64,000 nt of DNA, taken from assembly GCA_947623455.1 (NCBI GenBank), contig OX392530.1:37417405-37481404 (forward strand), in the 5' to 3' direction. Numbering within the stretch: position 1 is the stretch's first letter; every line of letters starts with the position of its first letter. A model generated the notes under the pieces. It ran no database searches. It saw only the letters and a list, made by a program, of their open reading frames with translations, and was not told the origin of the DNA. The DNA is from Mimachlamys varia (lineage: Eukaryota > Mollusca > Bivalvia > Pectinida > Pectinidae). This document shows positions 1 to 13,100 of the stretch, piece by piece. A program made the position numbers and the translations under genes.

Positions 1-633
1 TAAATAATAAAAACATTTTTACAAAATGAAGGCATTCTTTTCATTAAAACGTGAATTAAATATAGATGGAATACATTTTACCCTAACATTGTTTTAAAGG
101 AACATTATAATTTATATGATCAGTAATACCCTACGAGTATTTATATAGACATATTCTGTAAACAATAACGAATGGATTTAAATACATTGCCTTGGTTTCT
201 CATTTAAACGAGGTGTAAATAAATAAGGCCTAATGTTTTTATTTTCTCAAAACAAACCAAGACACATTAAAACTATTAAAACTCTAAGTACAATTTCCTA
301 CATTATTTGTTTATTCAGAAAAAGATTTTAAGTATAATGATGAAGAGTAACCATATTAAAAATGATTGCCAATCACTAATATCACTTATTTATCGGTTAT
401 TTGTATCAGAAGAGGTTTGGTTTTATTTTGTTACATTTTTGTATTTTGTTTTTTACGTCCTTTTACACTTATCATCTACTTATTAATTAATATTTGAAAT
501 ATAACGTATTTACATATTACATATAAATTGGATTACCCAGAACTAAATCAATTTCCACTCTAAAACCAAACTTTTATCTTTCAATTCAGAAAATGTAAAG
601 TCACTTGAACAACAACAAAACTTATTTGTCAAT
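1..633. other. AT-rich non-coding stretch at window edge
   Basis: No recognisable exon. The final exon of the phosphatase gene (expected to carry a QYxF-like motif and the stop) is not visible here on the minus strand, so it is probably beyond the window. Confidence 0.5.
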
Positions 634-992
634 TTAAAGGCCCAATATACGTAACTTCAGTAAATCCAGTTGATAACCATGCAAAAATAAGCCTAAAACT
701 AAGTAAACCTAAGCGGTAACTTACAAGGAACTCTTGACAAAAAAATCCAAAGAATTGAAAATAATTCAGGTTGGGCCCACTTCAACAACAAACCGAAGGT
801 AGAAGACGGTTCGAAATGAACGCGTGTTTACAAATAGCGTGTTTCAACTGCTGCTGTACCGGTAATCCCGAAAGAATTCAACTTGAATATTGCTGATATC
901 AGTTAATCTTAACTAGATTTATAAATATAATAAGTTATTAGGCTTGATTTCCCTTCAAATTTTGCCGAAAGTTACGTATATTGGGCCTTTAA
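634..992. mobile_element. TTAA-flanked MITE, family 1, copy 1
   Basis: Begins TTAAAGGCCCAATATACGTA and ends with the inverted complement TACGTATATTGGGCCTTTAA. About 359 bp with no coding capacity. The interior (ACGCGTGTTTACAAATA, CAACTGCTGCTGTACCGGTA) recurs in the copies at 5111 and 60106. TTAA on both outer sides suggests mobilisation by a piggyBac-like transposase (inference). Confidence 0.85.
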
Positions 993-1050
993 TAGAACAC
1001 AGACTTAGTTGCATTTCTATTTTACAATAAAATGTAACAAAAAACCAAAC

Positions 1051-1186
1051 CATTGTTTTGAAGGCGTCAGGTCGTCTGTTCTGGATTTCTCTGGCAGCAT
1101 TGAATACATCAATAACGTTATCAAGGTCCATTCGTTCAATAACAGCTTTGAGCAAGCAAAATGGAACACAATTGGTTTTTCCATCT
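1051..1186 (-). CDS. RPTP exon 28: D2 degenerate P-loop (last exon seen)
   Basis: Completes [21 protein letters not shown] and on to [10 protein letters not shown]. The CX5R arginine is Asn, so D2 cannot be a normal phosphatase. 136 nt, the same length as D1 exon 21. The acceptor TTTACTTTACAG is strong, but the donor that fits (GTTTGG) is poor. No following QY-containing exon was recognised in 1-1050. Confidence 0.85.
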
Positions 1187-4100
1187 CTGTAAAGTAAATG
1201 AGCATTATTTAAATATTCGTATGATTTCGTAAAGCGGAAAATTACACCCAGAAATTTCAAAATATTACCTCTCCAATTAAATGTTTCTTGAAAAACCTGA
1301 AAAGAGTTTAAACTTTTAACTAAGACCATTTTCCGATATTTTATGTACATATAAATACCTATATGTTTACGCTCATATGAAGTAAATTTAAGTGTTTAAT
1401 ATCTTTATGTTTACTCCTTGAGACACCCCTGATTTGCTTTTAGTATACAGTGACTATTGATCAATATGACAATAATTTATCTCGAAGAACCATTAAGGCA
1501 ATTTTCCTAAGGCATGGCGCTCTCCATTCCTGTATCGTCACATTCTATCACACTTAGTGATAAAACAAAATCATCCCTCTGGATCGTTATATCAAAAGAC
1601 TCTTATCAAGAATCAGAATATATCTATGTAATTAAGATATACTGCACTTGTATATACGTTATTAAAAAGGTACATACTAATAGGTTAACAAAGTAAAAAA
1701 TAAAGCAAAAGGGATTGACATGTTACAAATCCCGATGAGCTATTTTTCTGAAGATGTCAGCCTTAATGCTCTTTTTCAAAGGATCCTAAGTTAGCCATGT
1801 AATTGTTTTATAGCCCATTAACAAGTTCAATATATTATAATTACAAAAATACATTCCGATTTTTATTGAGGTCTTTGAATAAAACTCATTCCAGGAAGTG
1901 AAATTTGGAGTGGCATCATTTAGGCGCCTTGTTGAACCTTAACATATTGCGATCCACAAATGCGTTTGTAAATGATATTCTGATTGGAAACAGGTTTAGT
2001 CAACAAAGTATCTCCCTGAAATAGCGCATTACCTGCAAACAACTGTTATAGCAGTATTTTTTCGAGTCGCCTCTAGACCAATCGTTGTCGAAACAGCATT
2101 AACCAATCTATGTGTGGATATGTGATCGCTCCCCCTATCTCTTACTGATGTCACCAACACTTTCAGCTGTCTTTTCTTTTGATCCTACAAGTAGACGCAA
2201 TATTTCTATATTTTCAAAAATAATGTTTCAGATAAACATTTGTGTACAAGTATACACTAAGCCGGCAGCAATCATAACAAAACAAAATGTTTACAAATAA
2301 CAAAACGTAATCAAAGAAATATTGGGTCTTTTCGTAAACACGAGTTATCCCGCTTTTGAACTGCAGACTGAAAATGTGCTTTCCTTAGCGAAATAATGAT
2401 GTTACAATGACTGTATATACACTGTTTATACAGTATAATTATGTAAATGATAAAAATTTTCGATTCCCATTTTGAGGACATGACATTATACAAATGTGCC
2501 CTAAATATATTGAGCTCATGTCGCTAACATTTAGTGATTCTATGGTCTCTTTCACCGTAAACGTTTTTGCATGATATCTATGTAATTCCTTTCCTTGTTC
2601 ATGTGTGCAATTGTTATACATTACGATACAAGCATTTGAAAAAATTCTGTTGATATTTCATCAACATACTCAAATGCCTTAAAAATAAAATCCAATAAGA
2701 TAATCATTCTATTTCGACGTGTTCTCGACCCTTCTAGTTTAATAATTAACAAACTTTGGTTTAGAATATCGTAAATAATTAAAATCCCAAATTAAAATAG
2801 GTATGAAAAAGATTGAAAATGAACTGTCTGTTTTGAAATAAGCATTGTACTTATTAGAACATATGCTTTAGACATATCATAGAAATCAAATTATCTGGTA
2901 CGATAACAACTAAGATCAGTTCAGCATTCACAGAAATATTTTCTTATTTACGTTTTGTTTTTGTAAGCAGATGTCCACTTCTTGAACATCACCAAGATCC
3001 TGAGTTGTGCCCATCATGCTGATGTTGAAAACCTCTACCTCTAGATCTGTCTGATCGTCCTCAGGAAGTAGCTGTACATCCTGTAAGACAGACATTAAAT
3101 ATTATTATTAACGGGGTCATCTGTATATCGTTACGAAACTTGCCAGTGTAACCCGGCTTTGTCAGTATGGGGGTCTGCGTTGGGGCTACACTCTGTTCAT
3201 AAACCAACGAGTATAACCACAACGCCTCAGTCCTTTAGTTTCATCACATTTTCTAAGTCCCATCAACTTACAACAGGTTAATGGTGCCAACACAAGCTCA
3301 ACAAAACCAAAGACATGTCATTACTCAAACATGTAACAGACACACATCAGCATACAAACTTAAATTGGCTATCTTTAGTGAAATGTTCCCATGTTCCCAA
3401 AAGATTATGAAATTATATTCTGTGTACTCATAGAGCTTTATCATTATGTATTTTCTTCTTTAGATTTTTACAAAATACGTCTTTCATTATATGTGCTTAT
3501 TTCACAAGATAATATGACATAGACACGTACATGTATATTCATTCAGTATAACATAGATATCAATATAATTGAAAGGAAAGAAATGTTATGGTTGTGTAAA
3601 ATTATGTTTTAATTACATGTACAAGGTAAACGAATTATAGCAAGTTAGTTTGACATTATTTCTTAATATTAAGATTGTTTTATATATATTTCCGAGACCC
3701 TTGCACCTGGAGAAAATAAACCTTTATTTAAAGCAAGAAAACAATAATTCGTTTTGGAAAGCAAACGTACTTCGAAAACAGAATGCTATTGTGTAGGAGG
3801 AGACATATTTTAAAATCACATTTTAACAATATTCCTAGCATGTTTCTCCTTTGCCAAATAGTTTAACTTTAACCATATTTCATTCATGACAAATACTATA
3901 TACATATTACAAATATTTTGCACACTGATGATTAGGAAACAAGTACTACTGGACTTATCCACGGTCCTTCTCGTCGTGCATGACAAGCTTAGCTAAAACG
4001 ACATATATAACTTTGCATTGATGGTTTGAAAATGTACATAAGATACTGCTTAGAAATAAAGATATAACATGATATATGGTCAAGAAAAGCACTGTTGCCA

Positions 4101-7100
4101 ACTATTGGTGAATACAAAATACAAAATGCTATTCAGGCGTAACACAACAGCAGTATACCACTAATTTGAGCTCTTGTATGTTGAAAATACTGCAATGAAA
4201 GACAATTCAATTTAGAAGCCAATTTACTCACACTTTCTGGTCTATCGAGAAGAACAACAATTTGAGAGTTATAGTCGTATACCATACGCCAAAAATCCAC
4301 AACTGTATCTAGTAACGGTAGCTGTGTAGCCAGGAATCCGAAGGACCTGGAACAGGACTGAAATAAACCATTAACAATTATAAAAAATATAAAGATACTC
4401 TGTATGTACAATGACAGGTAAGTTGACATTCATTATAACAAAAGTAAAACATCATTTTGGAGGAAGCTGTAGGTAGTCCGGTGGCGATGTGAGAAAAGTA
4501 AAGGAACACTCCTGCCAGACCACGCCGGGTCTCTCAGATATTCAAATTTCCTATGACGTATGGAACCCTGACACATGCTGATCCGAGTCCAAAAATGTCA
4601 TTTATATAAGTTAAAATTAATTGTTTTATAGATATCCTAGATTAAATCTAAATAATATTGATTGATTTAGCCTCCAAATCGACGACAAAAGAAACCCTAT
4701 AAATTCTTGCAAAAGTAGTTCACCATGATAGGATGATGATAATTGGATGCCTTCTCAATCAACAAACTTTATTGTATTAACTACAACGAAAATACACCTG
4801 AATATATTCCTATCACAGTAAGACATACCTGTTTTATAAAGCGTAATACAACGTTATCATTGCCAATAAATAAAAAAGCTACTCACTGGTAGAACTACAG
4901 CGTTGATATAATCGTCTCTTCCTTCCATTGGCGATTTTAATCGGACCCGAAATCCATTGACTAAAATATCAAACAGGATACGTAACTTCAACAGAACAAA
5001 CTGTTATAGACAAACTTATGTATATTAAATTTGCTTTTACAATTCCTTCTATTTAAAGCCTTTAAAAAAATCATATGCATAACTTACAAAAAGACAAAAG
5101 GAAATGTATGTTAAAGGCCCAATATACGTAAATTTCCGCAAAACTTGAAGCGAAAATTAAGCCTTATAACTTATTATATTTATAGATTTTGCTAAGATTA
5201 ACTGATATCAGCAATATTCAAGATGAATTCTGACGCAGTTACCGGTACAGCAGCAGTTGAAACTCGGTATTTGTAAACACGCGTCCGTTCTGAGCTGTCT
5301 TCTACATTTAGTTTGTTGTTGAAGTGGGCCACACTTGAATAATTTTCAATTCTTTGGAATTTTTTGTCAAAAGTTCTTGTTAGTTACCGCTCAAATTGAC
5401 TTCGTTGGATTTTATTTCATAATTTTTTAGAATTTCGAAAAATTTCCAAAAGTTACGTATATTGGGCCTTTAAAAAGAATAACTATATAAAACATTTAAG
5501 TAATGAGAAAATAATCACAATAAGAAATAAAATTAACGGAAATCCTCCAAGGCTTTTGTTTTAAAGCTTGCATATATTGCTATTGTATAATCAGGAAATC
5601 ATTTTTTAGCATTTGCTTGTTTGAAATAAATACCTGGTATGCAATCCCTTGACCTGTTCTTCGACCTGTTTCCGTTTGAAAGTGCAACCGAATAGTCTTT
5701 TTCAGCAAACGTCGGTTTGGTTTTTCTGAGCGCCTGTTAATAAAGCGTCAAGGAAAAAATAACTTGAATGTGTATGACATGCATTGTTATTGGTTTAAAT
5801 GAAGCATACGAGTATAGTGTTTTAAAAAATATAAATTTGTTCTATAACACACCATGTAATAAACGTAACATAATATACATATGGTACATTCCTTTACTTT
5901 AGGAAACTACTGTGTTGTGAATTAATGTTAATTTTAAACACTTGGAAACTACTATGTTATCAATGAAAATATATATTTGTTTATAAATGTACTGTTGTTG
6001 GCATTAATTAAGTCCGTATTAAATAAGTATTAACTTACAGTATATGATTTATATTTAGTAAAGTAGTATATATCTTACTTCAATATCGTCTTGTATCCGG
6101 ATGTGACGACCGTCGCTGTCGTCTACGAATCGTTTTTTAGAAATGGACCTATCAGGAAATGTCAGACTGACATCTAAAGCGTCGTGTAAAGCTATGTACT
6201 GCTCCTGTAAGAAAGTTCAGTTCATCAGAGGAATATTTGTTAATTAAATTGTGAATACAGATGAATGCTCGGGACATAGCAACGATGTATGCTATTATCA
6301 CCCTTGGTCTTGTTTGATCGTTTTGTTTGTGTGTGTTTCATAAATTATTTTTTTTTATTTCTAGTAAAACACATAATGAATTTCAAAAGATACATAAAAC
6401 GAATGTCATTTCTGAACATGGATTTCAAATATTTATCTTACTTTAACCTCAATTTGTTAAAAATTACTACGAGTTAGATCGTATAGATAACATTGTTTTA
6501 TTAATATCTTTTAAATGTACACTTTTTTATATATAATCTATTGTGCAAATGCGCATACAAAAGGAATACATATTCCATGTATAAGATATATAAAATATAA
6601 TTAATATAAATTAAGGAATGGGACTACTCGTAAAACATCGATTGAATGGTGATAACTCTATTGTTCATATAACATACAAAGTACGTGTAATAACTATATT
6701 ATGAAATAGTATCAGACTCACCAATGTTTGGATCATATTCAGTCTGTCTTTGCGCATCGTCACTGTGTACTGATAGACGTCTATTGTCGGCGAGGTTTGA
6801 GAATGTTTCAGGAGAGCATCGAGAGCGATATAGGTACCAGTTCTACCTATTCCAGCACTTCAAACATAAGATATTGATGAAAGATGACGTAACACACACG
6901 CATGCTGCACCTTTGAATTTTGTTATAGATACAGTGTATGCCAAAATTAAAGTAAATTGCACTCTTTCGTCCTTCTAGAACTCGCCAGTGACGCTAGGGG
7001 CCAAAAGGTGGGAATCCAAAATTTCTGAACTAATGTAGAAATGTCCTAAACTACATATGAATTGTACAACATAAGCCAGATTTATCATTAAGTGCGTGAT

Positions 7101-10100
7101 ACAATGGTATCAAACATCATTGGAAGTTTACAGACATGACATGTGGTTACAAGCCCAAACGCATCCTTGTTTTTACATATTTATAATGTCCAGACATATA
7201 GGTGAAAGCCCGGGTTCAAAAACCTTACAAATATTCCAAACACATCATTAATTTTATCAAGTATTTTATATTTCTCAAAGGCGGTAAGAATTGAATTATA
7301 CAGAATCAAAACTCAGAACAAAGACATGATTTTTATGATGACCATTCGCAATGCACTGTTTTCTTTTAGACCAGCTTGATACATAGATGACATCGAATAG
7401 TCTTTTACCATGACTCCCAATCGATCACTGATATCACCGACATTCGATTTTAAGGACATTGTGCAGTATCCGAGATGATGTTAAGAACACTTAAATATAA
7501 TTTGTCTGACTTAAAACTTAAAAACGGAATTTAAGGAATGTCATATACCTGCAATGTACAACTAACGGCCCAGGTAAGCTAGTATGTTGTTGATCTACTG
7601 ATCGCTGAAACTGAACTAACTGGAACGGATTCGGAACTCCGTGGTCCGGCCAGGTAGTAAAGTGGAACTGGAACACTGTGCGCTTTTCTCCAGACTATAG
7701 AAATGAAAACCTTAATTTATATAATGCTAAAACTTAAATTAAGCTACGTATAGTGTTCTATAAAGAATGAAAATTGTATACATGTATTTTTAATAGTTCT
7801 CGAGATTCGTGACCATCTACATTAGACAGAAAATGATATTCTAAAAACTTCTAGGTTGAATGAAAATAAATAAATGCATTGATATACAGAATTTGATATA
7901 GAGCCATATCTAGCTACCATAAGCTACTCTAAATCCCTTTACGGTACATATTATACAATGTATATACTAGCAATACAATAAACATACACAATTCTGAGAA
8001 AATAGCAGAAGCTGCCTTATCAGACGATAACTACTTATCTTATGCCATCTCGCTAATATCTCCCTATGTGTGTATGCCTGCATGTGTGCTGTAGAACCAT
8101 TGTGTTCTATTGGTAGTGGGACCGTGCTTCCAATGGTACCTTTAAAGTACCATTTCTTTTGAATGCTACAGTACCGATACAGTAACAGTCACCAACTCTC
8201 ATTTTATACTCCATCTTGGTTGATGAAGTTGCATGGGTAGGAGAAAAACACTGTTCATACGTACAATGTACGACGACTTTCGGGATCTAACCCCAAACGT
8301 TTGCATGGAAGGTTAACCATTCGACAAACTGCTCGTATTATAATTATGTTGAATTACATGCACTAAAACGCGATGATATACCTCTTGATTCGTTATATTC
8401 AAAGTCCGGGATACAAAAGCTAGGAGACGCTTTTCCTCCGTGACAGTTACCAATAGATGTCCATTGGTCATCTTTTTGCCAACAGGTGGCCAGTAAGGAT
8501 GACATTTCATCTGAAAATGAAATACCAAGGCGAAATAGCATGTAAATATTTATGTCACCATACTATTAGGGTCATACATTAACCCACATCGCTTGGTTCC
8601 CCAAGGTAAAATAAAAGTTTGACATTTTGTATCACTTGTTCAAGCAACCTGATACACAATATGTGATTATCTTTTCTTCTGTAAAATCCTGCAAAATCCA
8701 CTCTTTAAGATCAACTTTAATCAGAAAGGTGAAGTTATCGTACTGTCCCCACATCTTTTGTTACAATAAATAATATCAATAATATTAAACATGCTTTATG
8801 AAAATATTATGTTATTGTTTTATTACAGAAATATAATATCCTGATATGAATTGTGAAATGAGAGATGAACTATAGTAAAAAGGATATATATTTATTTACC
8901 AAACGAACTGTACGACGAATGAATATTTATCGTCCAATACAATTCATAATTTCAAAATTATTTTAAAAAGCTAAATTGTTCGTATACAATACTCGTTCTA
9001 GAGATAAAGAAGCATGCGAAACTTCAAAGTAAACAGAATATAGATATACACTTAACAATAATTATTATATTGTTCTCTTATGGTAATAATTTCAGACATA
9101 GTTTTTGCAAACCTGAAACTTTTTTTTCTGTTGTCTGAGTAGAGTAGCAAAAATAAAATAATAATAATTTGTATTCAATTCTTTACCTAAACACACACAT
9201 TTGGTTTCGAATTTGTTAATATATTTATTGCATTTGGAATATTACACGGGTGTGATGAGCTGTGTTTCGAGTAAGAGTAGCCAGACATACTACAATGGCG
9301 CCGGCCTTGACCTTCTCCAAACGACAAGTTAATAAAGCAGGGTAATCACCGTACATGGCATTACCAATGTCCAAACGTTAATGCATTCAATTCGTTCCAG
9401 CATCCGAATCACTGAACAGTCAATGACTAAATATAAATCAAATATACCTTTGTTTTTTCCTTTAGGTTTGTGACCATTACTATTTTTCCAGAATTCTGCT
9501 CCCAGATCATTCTCCAAAAATCCCACATAGTTCCTTCCTTAGGACCTATAAACGATAATTACCACCTATTAATCTGCATGTTTGACCTCAAACACAATTT
9601 CATGTCGACTTTTGTTTTATTTAGATCCTCCAAACTGAACGCGAGGTGCAGGTCATTTGGAAGCGTTTGAGCACTGGTGTGTGTAAAAGTTAAAATCGAT
9701 CACCCAGTAAATACGATTTTTACACTCATACTTTTAGGGTAAACTCACAGTATATCATTTTTTTTTTAAATTTCATATTGTCGATTATATAAAACATTAC
9801 AAACGGTATAAAATATTTATGAATAAAATATATGTTAATCAAGTTGCGGAAACGATGGCGCATGAATCCATCTCACCAACCGAGTTTGCAGATTACCAAA
9901 TATCCCGGTAACGGGAGTTATACTATTGTGATGATACGGAGGCTGCAGAACTGACCTTGTGCTGCGATATACTGTTGTCTCTCGGTAACAGACTGAAAAA
10001 AATACATAGCGGATAAGCTGTTAATGTATTTGTCAACAATTTTCAGAATTCAGATAGTGCCAGTCTTATACAACCAACACTCACACTTACATATCATTGT

Positions 10101-13100
10101 TACGGTGGTATGATTTACGTACACAATTAAGTGATATCTACATCAGTTCACTGTTTAACTTAATTCCATAAACTAGCAGTGTAAACTTCTCCAAATCAAT
10201 CAAACGAGACTAATTTCGAAGTTATATTTACATGTATACATCATTTAAATGTACACAAACTCATATCAAATAGGCTACGTTATGTTCTGCTTACATATTT
10301 TGAAGATATGTTTTCTTTGATAATTTCAATAACCTAATATATATTAATAACTTTCACACATTAGTGTTAAAATAATAATTTTTTTTTCGTTAATCAATAT
10401 TAATTTGATTCAAAGTATTATATTTGTTAATGGTTGGTGTCAATTGTATTTAATACCACTAGGTGCGCGTACCCAAATATTGTCTGTTATTAATGTACCT
10501 GTCATGTACTTACATCGATGTAGTTTGCGTTAATGTAATCAGAATTTTTTTCACCAGGTAAGGTGTCCAGTGAAACACGTGAATGATCATCTGAAAACAT
10601 AATACCATCATGATGAAAGGGCGATTACGAAGTTATTTTGCGAGTATGCCATACGCTGATTTTATCTATGTACAACTTAAAAATAAAACAGCTGTACGAT
10701 TTCCGCATTCTATACAAGCTTAACTTCTTTTCTCTGATAAAAATACTACCAGGTAATGCTTATGGATATGGATATTTGAGAGATAATTAAAAAACATTGA
10801 TGTATATATACTACTTCAATATGAATTGTTTCTTGTATAGTTCAAAAGAATTACGACCAGAGAGCTGTATTATATCTATTTACATAACATTAACAGTTCT
10901 ATTCATATCGGAAACATTGATTAAATACATAAATCAAGTTATATCGTACATACTTCAGTCACATGGACATCGAGTTATATGTATATAATTACTTATTTAC
11001 ATGATTTATAAATCAATATTTATCAGAAATTAGTTCATGATATTATGCACATTAATGTTTAACAGAAACATATATAGTTTCTAAATTAAAGTATATCAGA
11101 TATCCGTTTAAAGTATGCTCATTAAGGGCAAATGAAGCTATATAAACAAAAAGGTATACTGTCATTTATATTGCATGTTGTAATCCTTCTCTCTGCCAAC
11201 TGCATCCGAATAATTATGAAACCAAGATTAATGTCAAGTGTTGCAATTTCTCATGAATTAGCAAAACAACAGATAAGACAGAACACATTGCTATTAAATT
11301 TCATACTCACATGGAAGCATATCTTTAAACCGATTTCTATCTTTCTTTTCAGGCCCCTTTCCACATTCATGTGAGTGTTGAAGTCCTTTGGGAAGTTTCT
11401 GTTAGAATCATTTAACATTAAATCACTATTTAGGACAAAAAGGTATGACATTGGAAGACAAAAATATGACATTGAAGACAAGCAATATGACATTGTTAGA
11501 CCAATGTTTTGATATTGTGAAACAAAATATATGACATTGTAAGACAAATGATATGACATTATTAGACAAAGGATATGACATTGTATGACCAATGATTTGA
11601 CATTGTAAAACAAAATATATGATATTGTAAGACAAACGGTATAACATTGTAAGATAAATGACGACATTGCAATACAAATGATATGACATGGTAAGACAAA
11701 CAAGATTAATTATTTTCTTTCTCTTCTTTTGAAGATTATCTTAGAGTTCGCGACAGACCCTTTACTCTCTTAAATTACTTTTGTATTTCCCTGTTTTTTG
11801 TTTTTGTTCTGTTTAACATTTTCTTTGTTTGTTGGATACCTTATTACATAATAATATTTTTTTTTGTGTACAATATGGCCGTACTTACCGCGTATTCTTC
11901 ATCGAAAGCGCCGGACTCCTTCTTGAAAGTTATAACCTTCTTTAATTCGGAAACTTTGATTTTAGTATCAGCAGCAGCTACATAGTTAGAGTAAACATTT
12001 TCTGATTGGTCCATGTCCTCAGACATATTATCATCTGTTTCATCGTATGTGCTCAGATGTGAAGCTATACTGCCCACCGAGACTCCGTCATCAACGTTTT
12101 TATAAATGTTTTCTCCGTTCGGTCCATCCTCTTCATTTACAAATGCATAAACAGATTTGTCATTTGTTGTTATTAAATCACCGTTCATTTTCTCACCTTC
12201 TTTTGGATTTTGCACATTCGAAGAAACGATGTCACATACCTCATATGTATCTACAAACAGATGATTGAAACTTTTTTACAACAAATATTACACTTTGGTT
12301 ATATTTCAGTTCTATCATATTGTTCGGCATTGAATCGGCGTCGTGTTATTCACGTATATGATACACTCCTGTGTGCGAGAGTAACATCAAAATGATTAAT
12401 TTCGAAGCCCTTCACTTAAGCAGATATACGCAAACTGTTGTTCACCGTGTCAGGCAATCAAGTAACGTTAAGAATGTTTCTGGAGCAAGGCCATTAGCAT
12501 TAATTAGTGATTTCCGAATCTCATATTTGTTAATCATGTAAAGCTACAATTGATTAGTGATTTCCGAATCTCATATTTGTTGATCATGTAAAGCTACAGT
12601 TGATATAATTTTACTGTGCCAACAAGTAACAAACATATGAAATTAATAAACAAGAGATGCAATTGTAAAAAGACGACATATTCAATTATTTCCGTCAAAT
12701 TAAAGAGATGATTATTTACTAAATATTACAATATGTATATTGCAGTATGATAGTTGATCTGGTCTATTTAAGGATGTAATTTTCAAATGTGTTATATTAT
12801 GTGTGTATATACGTGCCAGAGACAGGGTCTGTTGGTGTACTTGCCTTTTTGTGATAGTGCGTAACAGATGATGAATTTATTATACTATCTCACAAGAATA
12901 CCATGTCGAAGTCACTTAGCAAAGCAGGAACAGGCAACAACACAGAACACAACGTTCAATGTAAACTTACCATTTTTATGAAACTCAACAGATATTTCAC
13001 TCGGAGATCTTTTTCTATAGAAAAGACATACAAAAATAGTTACATGTTATTATCATGATGATGCGAAACAATTTACTTAAAAAATATTTGAGTAAAATAT

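Noticed and set aside
8344..8541. Alternative frame over RPTP exon 19
   Set aside because: The overlapping frame with KCHPYWPP is the PTP one and matches phase; this is a shadow.
11251..11703. 150-codon minus-strand frame
   Set aside because: Uses a different frame from the true exon 15 (which gives [11 protein letters not shown]) and mostly translates a 22-bp minisatellite.
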